This document shows positions 1 through 14,294 of a stretch of 64,000 bases of DNA, piece after piece. The position numbers and the translations under genes were made by a program. The DNA comes from Sipunculus nudus. Lineage: Eukaryota; Annelida; Sipuncula; Golfingiida; Sipunculidae. Below the pieces are notes generated by a model that was not told where the DNA came from, searched no databases, and saw only the letters and a list, made by a program, of their open reading frames with translations. The stretch is taken from contig CM049307.1 of assembly GCA_026874595.1 (NCBI GenBank), positions 6,717,579 to 6,781,578 on the forward strand, in the 5' to 3' direction. Each line of letters starts with the position of its first letter. Positions within the stretch are counted from its first letter, which is position 1.

Positions 1-1477
1 ATGATAATATTAATTTATAATATCTTGCTCGACTTGGAGTCTCGGCAAAATCCACGTATACTAAATGAGGTCAGAGTTCACCAGTCTTTGGCGTCACTGT
101 ATTGCTGTACTTAACAAAAAAAAATGATGGATCCCAAGAAAAATATATGACAATGAAGTTTCTTACCTGAGATCAATTCTCTGCATAACGTGCATATTTA
201 ATGAGGTCAAAGATCACAGGACATACGACAAGCGTATTTGACACTCTTGCGGGGCACTTCTTTCATTAACTTGTCGAGACAAAAGACTTTGGAATTTCGC
301 TACTTACATGTTCTGTGATCATGAAATGGTGCACATGGACATAGCTGACCTAGTAAAATAGATTGAATGATTGAACAGTATTGATAATTATGGTAATCAA
401 CATTATTTCCCTTGTACTTGTTAAAATCCGGAGATCCAAGAAAAATTGTAGATTAATTCACTTTTTGTCTTCTGTGTTGGTGCTACTTTTGATATTTTTG
501 GCCATTGATAGATGATAGGTTAATAGAGGTTTTATAAAGACTTGCGGAATAACTTAATAGTTTAAACTTTGCCTGGTAGGGAGCTTGTTTATACACAGAG
601 AGCTCGAGACTCCACAATTACTACCAACATCTCTTTTTTTTCCAGTAATCAGACAAACGCATGAGCGTTATATAATGCACAAAATGACCTTGCTGAAATG
701 CTGTATATGGGCGGAGATCGGCTTTTGGGCATGAAACGGTAGTAATTCCAACTGACCGGAGATTGTTCTGACCACTGCCGTGCCTTAATAACTGATCATG
801 ATCACTGAATGCGGGAACACAGCCTATATGTTACTCAGAGAGATCTCGTCTAATTAAACCATTGACATGTAGCCATTCAAGCCTGTACTACCGGTCTTCC
901 CAGGAGAAACGTTTTAATAAATGCTGCGAGAACCCGGTGAATCAACATTAATGTCATTTGGCAAAGAACGCATAAATACTCACTGTAATGAAAATGTGCA
1001 ATCAAGTTTCGAAAAAGAACTATTGGAACACTGGATCTCTGAGCTTAACAAACATACATAAGCGTCATAAAACAGATATCTTTTTTAATACATACAGTCT
1101 GTTTAACCAGTGGGTAACCATTATTATTTCGCAACATCTACAGTCCTCTGTTTCTGGATCTTGTGGCCAAGTGACATATCGTCTGTTACGGGTTGCCAGG
1201 TCTTCTTTGACAGTTACATATTTTTCAGAATATTTATAATAATACAAATCCAATCAGCAACTTTTGAAAGTAGTTGTTTGACCAATGGGCTCTATCATAA
1301 AAAGTTGGGTTGTGAGGTTTTATACCAGAGTGTCAACGCCCTAACGCTCATCCGGCATCCGAGCAATATATATTAATACGCATATTAATAAGTGCATGTA
1401 ATGCACGTTACATCACAGAAAGTTGGTATCTAAGTTAGCTCCACCTGCAGGTTTAAAACTCTATGTAGAAGTTAAGC
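1..1477. other. Unassigned sequence left of the satellite
   Basis: AT-rich sequence with no coding region I can support. The short open frames here (988-1376, both strands) overlap each other, have no recognisable domain and lack splice context. No terminal inverted repeats or tandem structure were seen. It ends where the 52 bp satellite begins abruptly. Confidence 0.5.
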
Positions 1478-4400
1478 TGGCAGCACCCAGTCCGATCAGA
1501 TATAACAGACAGAATAGAAATGATTCAGAAGGCAGCACCCAGTCCGATCAGATATAACAGACAGAATAGAAATGATTCAGAAGGCAGCACCCAGTCCGAT
1601 CAGATATAACAGACAGAATAGAAATGATTCAGAAGGCAGCACCCAGTCCGATCAGATATAACAGACAAAATAGAAATGATTCAGAAGGCAGCACCCAGTC
1701 CGATCAGATATAACAGACAGAATAGAAATGATTCAGAAGGCAGCACCCAGTCCGACCAGATATAACAGACAGAATAGAAATGATTCAGAAGGCAGCACCC
1801 AGTCCGATCAGATATAACAGACAGAATAGAAATGATTCAGAAGGCAGCACCCAGTCCGATCAGATATAACAGACAGAATAGAAATAATTCAGAAGGCAGC
1901 ACCCAGTCCGATCAGATATAACAGACAGAATAGAAATGATTCAGAAGGCAGCACCCAGTCCGATCAGATATAACAGACAGAATAGAAATGATTCAGAAGG
2001 CAGCACCCAGTCCGATCAGATATAACAGACAGAATAGAAATGATTCAGAAGGCAGCACCCAGTCCGATCAGATATAACAGACAGAATAGAAATGATTCAG
2101 AAGGCAGCACCCAGTCCGATCAGATATAACAGACAGAATAGAAATGATTCAGAAGGCAGCACCCAGTCCGATCAGATATAACAGACAGAATAGAAATGAT
2201 TCAGAAGGCAGCACCCAGTCCAATCAGATATAACAGACAGAATAGAAATAATTCAGAAGGCAGCACCCAGTCCGACCAGATATAACAGACAGAATAGGAA
2301 TGATTCAGAAGGCAGCACCCAGTCCGATCAGATATATCAGACAGAATAGAAATCATTCAGAAGGCAGCACCCAGTCCGACCAGATATAACAGACAGAATA
2401 GAAATGATTCAGAAGGCAGCACCCAGTCCGATCAGATATAACAGACAGAATAGAAATGATTCAGAAGGCAGCACCCAGTCCGATCAGATATAACAGACAG
2501 AATAGAAATGATTCAGAAGGCAGCACCCAGTCCGATCAGATATAACAGACAGAATAGAAATGATTCAGAAGGCAGCACCCAGTCCGATCAGATATAACAG
2601 ACAGAATAGAAATAATTCAGAAGGCAGCACCCAGTCCGACCAGATATAACAGACAGAATAGAAATGATTCAGAAGGCAGCACCCAGTCCGACCAGATATA
2701 ACAGTCAGAATAGAAATGATTCAGAAGGCAGCACCCAGTCCGACCAGATATAACAGACAGAATAGAAATGATTCAGAAGGCAGCACCCAGTCCGATCAGA
2801 TATAACAGACAGAATAGAAATGATTCAGAAGGCAGCACCCAGTCCGACCAGATATAAAAGACAGAATAGAAATGATTCAGAAGGCAGCACCCAGTCCGAT
2901 CAGATATAACAGACAGAATAGGAATGATTCAGAAGGCAGCACCCAGTCCGACCAGATATAACAGACAGAATAGAAATGATTCAGAAGGCAGCACCCAGTC
3001 CGACCAGATATAACAGACAGAATAGAAATGATTCAGAAGGCAGCACCCAGTCCGATCAGATATAACAGACAGAATAGAAATGACTCAGAAGGCAGCACCT
3101 AGTCCGACCAGATATAACAGACAGAATAGGAATGATTCAGAAGGCAGCACCCAGTCCGACCAGATATAACAGACAGAATAGAAATGACTCAGAAGGCAGC
3201 ACCCAGTCCGACCAGATATAACAGACAGAATAGAAATGATTCAGAAGGCAGCACCCAGTCCGACCAGATATAACAGACAGAATAGAAATGATTCAGAAGG
3301 CAGCACCCAGTCCGACCAGATATAACAGACAGAATAGAAATGATTCAGAAGGCAGCACCCAGTCCGACCAGATATAACAGACAGAATAGAAATGATTCAG
3401 AAGGCAGCACCCAGTCCGATCAGATATAACAGACAGAATAGAAATGATTCAGAAGGCAGCACCCAGTCCGATCAGATATAACAGACAGAATAGAAATGAT
3501 TCAGAAGGCAGCACCCAGTCAGACCAGATATAACAGACAGAATAGAAATGATTCAGAAGGCAGCACCCAGTCCGATCAGATATAACAGACAGAATAGAAA
3601 TGACTCAGAAGGCAGCACCTAGTCCGACCAGATATAACAGACAGAATAGAAATGATTCAGAAGGCAGCACCCAGTCCGACCAGATATAACAGACAGAATA
3701 GAAATGATTCAGAAGGAAGCACCCAGTCCGACCAGATATAACAGACAGAATAGAAATGATTCAGAAGGCAGCACCCAGTCCGACCAGATATAACAGACAG
3801 AATAGAAATGATTCAGAAGGCAGCACCTAGCCCTATCAGATATAACAGACAGAATAGAAATGATTCAGAAGGAAGCACCTAGCCCTATCAGATATAACAG
3901 ACAGAATAGAAAAGATTCAGAAGGCAGCACCTAGCCCTATCAGATATAACAGACAGAATAGAAATGATTCAGAAGGCAGCACCCAGTCCGATCAGATATA
4001 ACAGACAGAATAGAAATGATTCAGAAGGCAGCACCCAGTCCGATCAGATATAACAGACAGAATAGTAATGATTCAGAAGGCAGCACCCAGTCCGACCAGA
4101 TATAACAGACAGAATAGAAATGATTCAGAAGGCAGCACCCAGTCCGACCAGATATAACAGACAGAATAGAAATGATTCAGAAGGCAGCACCCAGTCCGAC
4201 CAGATATAACAGACAGAATAGAAATGATTCAGAAGGCAGCACCCAGTCCGACCAGATATAACAGACAGAATAGAAATGATTAAGAAGGCAGCACCCAGTC
4301 CGACCAGATATAACAGACAGAATAGAAATGATTCAGAAGGCAGCACCCAGTCCGATCAGATATAACAGACAAAATAGAAATGATTCAGAAGGCAGCACCC

Positions 4401-7400
4401 AGTCCGATCAGATATAACAGACAGAATAGAAATGATTCAGAAGGCAGCACCCAGTCCGACCAGATATAACAGACAGAATAGAAATGATTCAGAAGGCAGC
4501 ACCCAGTCCGACCAGATATAACAGACAGAATAGAAATGATTCAGAAGGTAGCACCCAGTCCGATCAGATATAACAGACAGAATAGAAATGATTCAGAAGG
4601 CAGCACCCAGTCCGACCATATATAACAGACAGAATAGAAATGATTCAGAAGGCAGCACCCAGTCCGACCATATATAACAGACAGAATAGAAATGATTCAG
4701 AAGGCAGCACCCAGTCCGATCAGATATAACAGACAGAATAGAAATGATTCAGAAGGCAGCACCCAGTCCGACCAGATATAACAGACAGAATAGAAATGAT
4801 TCAGAAGGCAGCACCCAGTCCGACCAGATATAACAGACAGAATAGAAATGATTCAGAAGGTAGCACCCAGTCCGATCAGATATAACAGACAGAATAGAAA
4901 TGATTCAGAAGGCAGCACCCAGTCCGACCATATATAACAGACAGAATAGAAATGATTCAGAAGGCAGCACCCAGTCCGACCAGATATAACAGACAGAATA
5001 GAAATGATTCAGAAGGCAGCACCCAGTCCGACCAGATATAACAGACAGAATAGAAATGATTCAGAAGGCAGCACCCAGTCCGACCAGATATAACAGACAG
5101 AATAGAAATGATTCAGAAGGCAGCACCCAGTCCGACCAGATATAACAGACAGAATAGAAATGATTCAGAAGGCAGCACCCAGTCCGACCAGATATAACAG
5201 ACAGAATAGAAATGATTCAGAAGGCAGCACCCAGTCCGACCAGATATAACAGACAGAATAGAAATGATTCAGAAGGCAGCACCCAGTCCGACCAGATATA
5301 ACAGACAAAATAGAAATGATTCAGAAGGCAGCACCCAGTCCGATCAGATATAACAGACAGAATAGAAATGATTCAGAAGGCAGCACCCAGTCCGACCAGA
5401 TATAACAGACAGAATAGATATGATTCAGAAGGCAGCACCCAGTCCGACCAGATATAACAGACAGAATAGAAATGATTCAGAAGGCAGCACCCAGTCCGAT
5501 CAGATATAACAGACAGAATAGAAATGATTCAGAAGGCAGCACCCAGTCCGAGCAGATATAACAGACAGAATAGAAATGATTCAGAAGGCAGCACCCAGCC
5601 CGACCAGATATAACAGACAGAATAGAAATGATTCAGAAGGCAGCACCCAGTCCGACCAGATATAACAGACAGAATAGAAATGATTCAGAAGGCAGCACCC
5701 AGTCCGACCAGATATAACAGACAGAATAGAAATGATTCAGAAGGCAGCACCTAGCCCTATCAGATATAACAGACAGAATAGAAATGATTCAGAAGGCAGC
5801 ACCCAGTCCGATCAGATATAACAGACAGAATAGAAATGATTCAGAAGGCAGCACCCAGTCCGACCAGATATAAAAGACAGAATAGAAATGATTCAGAAGG
5901 CAGCACCCAGTCCGATCAGATATAACAGACAGAATAGGAATGATTCAGAAGGCAGCACCCAGTCCGACCAGATATAACAGACAGAATAGAAATGATTCAG
6001 AAGGCAGCACCCAGTCCGACCAGATATAACAGACAGAATAGAAATGATTCAGAAGGCAGCACCCAGTCCGACCAGATATAACAGACAGAATAGAAATGAT
6101 TCAGAAGGCAGCACCCAGTCCGACCAGATATAACAGACAGAATAGAAATGATTCAGAAGGCAGCACCCAGTCCGACCAGATATAACAGACAGAATAGAAA
6201 TGATTCAGAAGGCAGCACCCAGTCCGATCAGATATAACAGACAGAATAGAAATGATTCAGAAGGCAGCACCCAGTCCGACCACATATAACAGACAGAATA
6301 GAAATGATTCAGAAGGCAGCACCTAGTCCGACCAGATATAACAGACAGAATAGAAATGATTCAGAAGGCAGCACCCAGTCCGACCAGATATAACAGACAG
6401 AATAGAAATGATTCAGAAGGCAGCACCCAGTCCGACCAGATATAACAGACAGAATAGAAATGATTCAGAAGGCAGCACCCAGTCCGACCAGATATAACAG
6501 ACAGAATAGAAATGATTCAGAAGGCAGCACCCAGTCCGACCAGATATAACAGACAGAATAGAAATGATTCAGAAGGCAGCACCCAGTCCGACCAGATATA
6601 ACAGACAGAATAGAAATGATTCAGAAGGCAGCACCCAGTCCGACCAGATATAACAGACAGAATAGAAATGATTCAGAAGGCAGCACCCAGTCCGATCAGA
6701 TATAACAGACAGAATAGAAATGATTCAGAAGGCAGCACCCAGTCCGACCAGATATAACAGACAGAATAGAAATGATTCAGAAGGCAGCACCCAGTCCGAC
6801 CAGATATAACAGACAGAATAGAAATGATTCAGAAGGCAGCACCCAGTCCGACCAGATATAACAGACAGAATAGAAATGATTCAGAAGGCAGCACCCAGTC
6901 CGATCAGATATAACAGACAGAATAGAAATGATTCAGAAGGCAGCACCCAGTCCGATCAGATATAACAGACAGAATAGAAATGATTCAGAAGGCAGCACCC
7001 AGTCCGATCAGATATAACAGACAGAATAGAAATGATTCAGAAGGCAGCACCCAGTCCGACCAGATATAACAGACAGAATAGAAATGATTCAGAAGGCAGC
7101 ACCCAGTCCGACCAGATATAACAGACAGAATAGAAATGATTCAGAAGGCAGCACCCAGTCCGACCAGATATAACAGACAGAATAGAAATGATTCAGAAGG
7201 CAGCACCCAGTCCGACCAGATATAACAGACAGAATAGAAATGATTCAGAAGGCAGCACCCAGTCCGACCAGATATAACAGACAGAATAGAAATGATTCAG
7301 AAGGCAGCACCCAGTCCGATCAGATATAACAGACAGAATAGAAATGACTCAGAAGGCAGCACCTAGTCCGACCAGATATAACAGACAGAATAGAAATGAT

Positions 7401-10400
7401 TCAGAAGGCAGCACCCAGTCCGACCAGATATAACAGACAGAATAGAAATGACTCAGAAGGCAGCACCCAGTCCGACCAGATATAACAGACAGAATAGAAA
7501 TGATTCAGAAGGCAGCACCCAGTCCGACCAGATATAACAGACAGAATAGAAATGATTCAGAAGGCAGCACCCAGTCCGACCAGATATAACAGACAGAATA
7601 GAAATGATTCAGAAGGCAGCACCCAGTCCGACCAGATATAACAGACAGAATAGAAATGATTCAGAAGGCAGCACCCAGTCCGACCAGATATAACAGACAG
7701 AATAGAAATGATTCAGAAGGCAGCACCCAGTCCGATCAGATATAACAGACAGAATAGAAATGATTCAGAAGGCAGCACCCAGTCCGACCATATATAACAG
7801 ACAGAATAGAAATGATTCAGAAGGCAGCACCCAGTCCGACCATATATAGCAGACAGAATAGAAATGATTCAGAAGGCAGCACCCAGTCCGACCAGATATA
7901 ACAGACAGAATAGAAATGATTCAGAAGGCAGCACCTAGCCCTATCAGATATAACAGACAGAATAGATATTATTCAGAAGGCAGCACCCAGCCCTATCAGA
8001 TATAACAGACAGAATAGAAATGATTCAGAAGGCAGCACCTAGCCCTATCAGATATAACAGACAGAATAGAAATGATTCAGAAGGCAGCACCCAGTCCGAC
8101 CAGATATAACAGACAGAATAGAAATGATTCAGAAGGCAGCACCCAGTCCGACCAGATATAACAGACAGAATAGAAATGATTCAGAAGGCAGCACCCAGTC
8201 CGACCAGATATAACAGACAAAATAGAAATGATTCAGAAGGCAGCACCCAGTCCGATCAGATATAACAGACAGAATAGAAATGATTCAGAAGGCAGCACCC
8301 AGTCCGACCAGATATAACAGACAAAATAGAAATGATTCAGAAGGCAGCACCCAGTCCGACCAGATATAACAGACAGAATAGAAATGATTCAGAAGGCAGC
8401 ACCCAGTCCGATCAGATATAACAGACAGAATAGAAATGATTCAGAAGGCAGCACCCAGTCCGATCAGATATAACAGACAGAATAGAAATGATTCAGAAGG
8501 CAGCACCCAGTCCGATCAGATATAACAGACAGAATAGAAATGATTCAGAAGGCAGCACCCAGCCCGACCAGATATAACAGACAGAATAGAAATGATTCAG
8601 AAGGCAGCACCCAGTCCGATCAGATATAACAGACAGAATAGAAATGATTCAGAAGGCAGCACCCAGTCCGACCACATATAACAGACAGAATAGAAATGAT
8701 TCAGAAGGCAGCACCCAGTCCGACCAGATATAACAGACAGAATAGAAATGATTCAGAAGGCAGCACCTAGCCCTATCAGATATAACAGACAGAATAGAAA
8801 TGATTCAGAAGGCAGCACCCAGTCCGACCAGATATAACAGACAGAATAGAAATGATTCAGAAGGCAGCACCCAGTCCGATCAGATATAACAGACAGAATA
8901 GAAATGATTCAGAAGGCAGCACCCAGTCCGATCAGATATAACAGACAGAATAGAAATGATTCAGAAGGCAGCACCCAGTCCGATCAGATATAACAGACAG
9001 AATAGAAATGATTCAGAAGGCAGCACCCAGTCCGATCAGATATAACAGACAGAATAGAAATGATTCAGAAGGCAGCACCCAGTCCGATCAGATATAACAG
9101 ACAGAATAGAAATGATTCAGAAGGCAGCACCTAGCCCTATCAGATATAACAGACAGAATAGAAATGATTCAGAAGGCAGCACCTAGCCCGATCAGATATA
9201 ACAGACAGAATAGAAATGATTCAGAAGGCAGCACCTAGCCCTATCAGATATAACAGACAGAATAGAAATGATTCAGAAGGCAGCACCCAGTCCGATCAGA
9301 TATAACAGACAGAATAGAAATGATTCAGAAGGCAGCACCTAGCCCTATCAGATATAACAGACAGAATTGAAATGATTCAGAAGGCAGCACCCAGTCCGAT
9401 CAGATATAACAGACAGAATAGAAATGATTCAGAAGGCAGCACCTAGCCCTATCAGATATAACAGACAGAATAGAAATGATTCAGAAGGCAGCACCTAGCC
9501 CTATCAGATATAATAGACAGAATAGAAATGATTCAGAAGGCAGCACCTAGCCCTATCAGATATAACAGACAGAATAGAAATGATTCAGAAGGCAGCACCT
9601 AGCCCTATCAGATATAACAGACAGAATAGAAATGATTCAGAAGGCAGCACCCAGTCCGATCAGATATAACAGACAGAATAGAAATGATTCAGAAGGCAGC
9701 ACCTAGCCCTATCAGATATAACAGACAGAATAGAAATGATTCAGAAGGCAGCACCCAGTCCGATCAGATATAACAGACAGAATAGAAATGATTCAGAAGG
9801 CAGCACCTAGCCCTATCAGATATAACAGACAGAATAGAAATGATTCAGAAGGCAGCACCCAGTCCGATCAGATATAACAGACAGAATAGAAATGATTCAG
9901 AAGGCAGCACCTAGCCCTATCAGATATAACAGACAGAATAGAAATGATTCAGAAGGCAGCACCTAGCCCTATCAGATATAACAGACAGAATAGAAATGAT
10001 TCAGAAGGCAGCACCTAGCCCTATCAGATATAACAGACAGAATAGAAATGATTCAGAAGGCAGCACCTAGCCCTATCAGATATAACAGACAGAATAGAAA
10101 TGATTCAGAAGGCAGCACCTAGCCCTATCAGATATAACAGACAGAATAGAAATGATTCAGAAGGCAGCACATAGCCCTATCAGATATAACAGACAGATAG
10201 AAATGATTCAGAAGGCAGCACCTAGCCCTATCAGATATAACAGACAGAATAGAAATGATTCAGAAGGCAGCACCTAGCCCTATCAGATATAACAGACAGA
10301 ATAGAAATGATTCAGAAGGCAGCACCTAGCCCTATCAGATATAACAGACAGAATAGAAATGATTCAGAAGGCAGCACCTAGCCCTATCAGATATAACAGA

Positions 10401-12981
10401 CAGAATAGAAATGATTCAGAAGGCAGCACCTAGCCCTATCAGATATAACAGACAGTATAGAAATGATTCAGAAGGCAGCACCTAGCCCTATCAGATATAA
10501 CAGACAGTATAGAAATGATTCAGAAGGCAGCACCTAGTCCTATCAGATATAACAGACAGAATAGAAATGATTCAGAAGGCAGCACCTAGCCCTATCAGAT
10601 ATAACAGACAGAATAGAAATGATTCAGAAGGCAGCACCTAGCCCTATCAGATATAACAGACAGAATAGAAATGATTCAGAAGGCAGCACCTAGCCCTATC
10701 AGATATAACAGACAGAATAGAAATGATTCAGAAGGCAGCACCTAGCCCTATCAGATATAACAGACAGTATAGAAATGATTCAGAAGGCAGCACCTAGTCC
10801 TATCAGATATAACAGACAGAATAGAAATGATTCAGAAGGCAGCACCTAGCCCTATCAGATATAACAGACAGAATAGAAATGATTCAGAAGGCAGCACCTA
10901 GCCCTATCAGATATAACAGACAGAATAGATATTATTCAGAAGGCAGCACCCAGTCCTATCAGATATAACAGACAGAATAGAAATGATTCAGAAGGCAGCA
11001 CCTAGCCCTATCAGATATAACAGACAGAATAGATACTACTCAGAAGGCAGCACCCAGTCCTATCAGATATAACAGACAGAATAGAAATGATTCAGAAGGC
11101 AGCACCTAGCCCTATCAGATATAACAGACAGAATAGAAATGATTCAGAAGGCAGCACCTAGCCCTATCAGATATAACAGACAGAATAGATATTATTCAGA
11201 AGGCAGCACCCAGTCCTATCAGATATAACAGACAGAATAGAAATGATTCAGAAGGCAGCACCTAGCCCTATCAGATATAACAGACAGAATAGAAATGATT
11301 CAGAAGGCAGCACCTAGCCCTATCAGATATAACAGACAGAATAGATATTATTCAGAAGGCAGCACCCAGCCCTATCAGATATAACAGACAGAATAGAAAT
11401 GATTCAGAAGGCAGCACCTAGCCCTATCAGATATAACAGACAGAATAGAAATGATTCAGAAGGCAGCACCTAGCCCTATCAGATATAACAGACAGAATAG
11501 AAATCATTCAGAAGGCAGCATCTAGCCCTATCAGATATAACAGACAGTATAGAAATGATTCAGAAGGCAGCACCTAGTCCTATCAGATATAACAGACAGA
11601 ATAGAAATGATTCAGAAGGCAGCACCTAGCCCTATCAGATATAACAGACAGAATAGAAATGATTCAGAAGGCAGCACCTAGCCCTATCAGATATAACAGA
11701 CAGAATAGATATTATTCAGAAGGCAGCACCCAGTCCTATCAGATATAACAGACAGAATAGAAATGATTCAGAAGGCAGCACCTAGCCCTATCAGATATAA
11801 CAGACAGAATAGATATTATTCAGAAGGCAGCACCCAGTCCTATCAGATATAACAGACAGAATAGAAATGATTCAGAAGGCAGCACCTAGCCCTATCAGAT
11901 ATAACAGACAGAATAGATATTATTCAGAAGGCAGCACCCAGTCCTATCAGATATAACAGACAGAAAAGAAATGATTCAGAAGGCAGCATCTAGTCCTATC
12001 AGATATAACAGACAGAATAGATATTATTCAGAAGGCAGCACCTAGCCCTATCAGATATAACAGACAGAATAGATATTAATCAGAAGGCAGCACCTAGCCC
12101 TATCAGATATAACAGACAGAATAGAAATAATTCAGTAGGCAGCACCTAGTTCCATCAGATATAACGGACAGAATAGAAATCATTCTGAAGGCAACATCTA
12201 GTCCTACCAGATATAACAGACAGAATAGAAATCATTCAGAAGGCAGCACCTAGTCCTATATATCAGATATAACAGACAGAATAGAAATCATTCAGAAGGC
12301 AGCATCTAGTACTATCAGATATAACAGACAGAATAGAAATCATTCAGAAGGCAGCATCTAGTCCTATCAGATATAACAGACAGAATAGAAATCATTCAGA
12401 GGGCAGAGCCTAGTCCTATTATATATAGCAAACGTAATAGAAATCATTTAGAAGGCAGCATCTAGCCCTATCAGATATGACAGACAGAATAGAAATCATT
12501 AAAAAGGGAGGACCTTGCTCTATCAAATATAACAGACAGAATAGAAATCATTTAGAAGGCAGCACCTAGTCCTATATATCAGATATAACAGACAGAATAG
12601 AAATGATTCAGAAGGCAGCACCTAGTCCTCTCAGATATAACAGACAGAATAGAAATCATTCAGAAGGCAGCACCTAGTCCTCTCAGATATAACAGACAGA
12701 ATAGAAATAATTTAGAAGGCAGCACCTAGTCCTATATATCAGATATAACAGACAGAATAGAAATCATTCAGAAGGCAGCATCTAGTCCTCTCAGATATAA
12801 CAGACAGAATAGAAATAATTTAGAAGGCAGAACCTAGTCCTATCAAATGTAACAGACAGAATAGAAATCATTAGAAAGGGAGGACCTTGCTCTATCAGAT
12901 ATAACAGACAGAATAGTAATCATTCAAAAGGCAGTACCTAGCCCTATCAGATATAACCGACAGGATAGAAATCATTCAAGA
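1478..12981. repeat. 52 bp satellite array (about 220 units)
   Basis: Head-to-tail tandem array of a 52 bp unit that starts GGCAGCACC, has a variable middle block, then CAGATATAACAGACAG, AATAGAAATGATT and CAGAA. The middle block has three main forms: CAGTCCGATC, CAGTCCGACC and TAGCCCTATC. The first two dominate from about 1.48 to 9 kb. The third appears in small clusters (near 3.83, 5.75, 7.93 and 8.77 kb) and takes over from about 9.1 to 12.1 kb. Units are very uniform over most of the array. The last 850 bases are degenerate, with indels and a variant block (GGGAGGACCTTGCTCTATC) seen twice, near 12505 and 12876. The open frames inside are artefacts: 52 is not a multiple of 3, so the frame rotates from unit to unit. 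There is no evidence of transcription. The left edge is sharp and the right edge decays. Confidence 0.97.
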
Positions 12982-13492
12982 ACAAACTAATGACAGAGTA
13001 AAGAAGTCTTTTCTTTATTTTTAAAAAGAATTTACATATATTTGCAAAATTATTGAATGCCGAAATTCTTTGTGGAGGTTTTAAAGTATCAGACGAAACA
13101 AACAAAATCCAAATCGATCAAGAAATAAAGGAGAGTAAACATTTCTTGTGATTTAAAAAATTACATAAATTTGCAGGATTCCTGATGTTAAAAATTCTGT
13201 TTAAAAGTTTAAAAAGCCGCACCGATCCCTATCAAATAAACTTAACAAATCAAAATCTGTCAAGATATTTTTGTGATTTTGAAATAATTGTCACTATTAA
13301 TGAATTTTAAACTCAATAGAAATCGAAATGGCCACACCGAGTTCTAACAGATAAAAATAAGCAAAATCAAAATCAGCGGGAAATAAAGGGGAAGAAGCAT
13401 TTTGAAAATTGTGGACAGACGCCGGACGGACGGATGCCGCGTCGCCATGCCTAACATAAGTTCTTCGGGGTTATGGCGCGGGGGAGCTAAAA
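12982..13492 (+). mobile_element. Decayed unit-like sequence ending in a mollusc-type transposon terminus
   Basis: The sequence right after the satellite holds two spaced blocks that resemble a satellite unit. One is near 13218 (GCCGCACCGATCCCTATCAA followed by ATAAACTTAACAAATC). The other is near 13331 (GGCCACACCGAGTTCTAACA followed by GATAAAAATAAGC). It then enters a GC-richer stretch near 13411-13480 with CCGGACGGACGG and stops at GGGGGAGCTAAAAA (about 13492). Ends of the form CGGACGGACGG...GAGCTAAAAA recur elsewhere in this window (compare 34620-34729). I infer the 3' part of a non-autonomous element. The superfamily is not determined, and no target duplication is visible because the left end is lost in the satellite. 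Confidence 0.45.
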
Positions 13493-14244
13493 ATAGACTG
13501 ATATATTAGATATATATCATAAATTGATTTTATTTCCTCAGTTAAATACATGAAGTTTGAAAGCTATTTTGGTTTTATTTTATTGATTAGGCTTTCACCT
13601 CGTTCCTTCATTGCAGCTTTTACTTTTTGTATTTTAAAACCACCACATGTGGAACAGACTACAAGAAGTTGTGCTATCATCCAGGACTGTCTTAACGTTA
13701 ATGATTTAAACAGGCCACATGGGAATTCAATGTGTTTCTTTACTATATGTTCTAGATAACACTCTCTGAATACCTCCTGATACCTGTTGTTTTTATTTGA
13801 GATACACTGGAGTGTCAACCAAATAACCTTTGGAAGATAAATGGACTGGAAATTGTGCGTCACGACGAGCACGGGCGAGTAATGAATTCTTATTAACAAG
13901 CAAGGGTCAATCAGAGTTCATCATGTACTGGCTTTCAAAGGAATAACGCGTAACAGCGGGCAGCGTCGTGTCCAGGTTCCTACTGATGCAGATGGAGTTA
14001 TCCTTCTACAATGTGTGATCCTATATATTTTAATTGTAAATTGGAGTGATTAGAGGATAAGTTGGTTTTCGTTGTCCTACACAGATGTATACAGTAGGCC
14101 GGCGACCCCTTAATCATTTTAAAAAGTGAGCCAATAATAATACTGTAAATCGGGCATAACTGCAGTGGCGTATCCAGGATGTGAAAATAGATGGGGCGCA
14201 GCCCTAAAGTCGGTAAGGGGGCTGTTCTGCGTCTTTTAGACATG

Positions 14245-14247
<3 letters not shown>

Positions 14248-14293
<46 letters not shown>
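14248..14293. repeat. (TA)n microsatellite
   Basis: Uninterrupted AT dinucleotide repeat of about 46 bases. Confidence 0.95.

Positions 14294-14294
<1 letters not shown>

Noticed and set aside
4125-4346. 73-codon hydrophobic frame on the minus strand
   Set aside because: It lies wholly in the 52 bp satellite; the repeated peptide pattern comes from the unit and the frame rotates between units.
1478-12981. CRISPR-like array
   Set aside because: Units are contiguous with no variable spacers and the sequence is from an animal genome; it is satellite DNA.
13564-13899. 111-codon frame on the minus strand
   Set aside because: It is long for this AT-rich region and has a few cysteines, but shows no domain I recognise, has an overlapping frame on the other strand and no exon signals. 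A profile search could reverse this.
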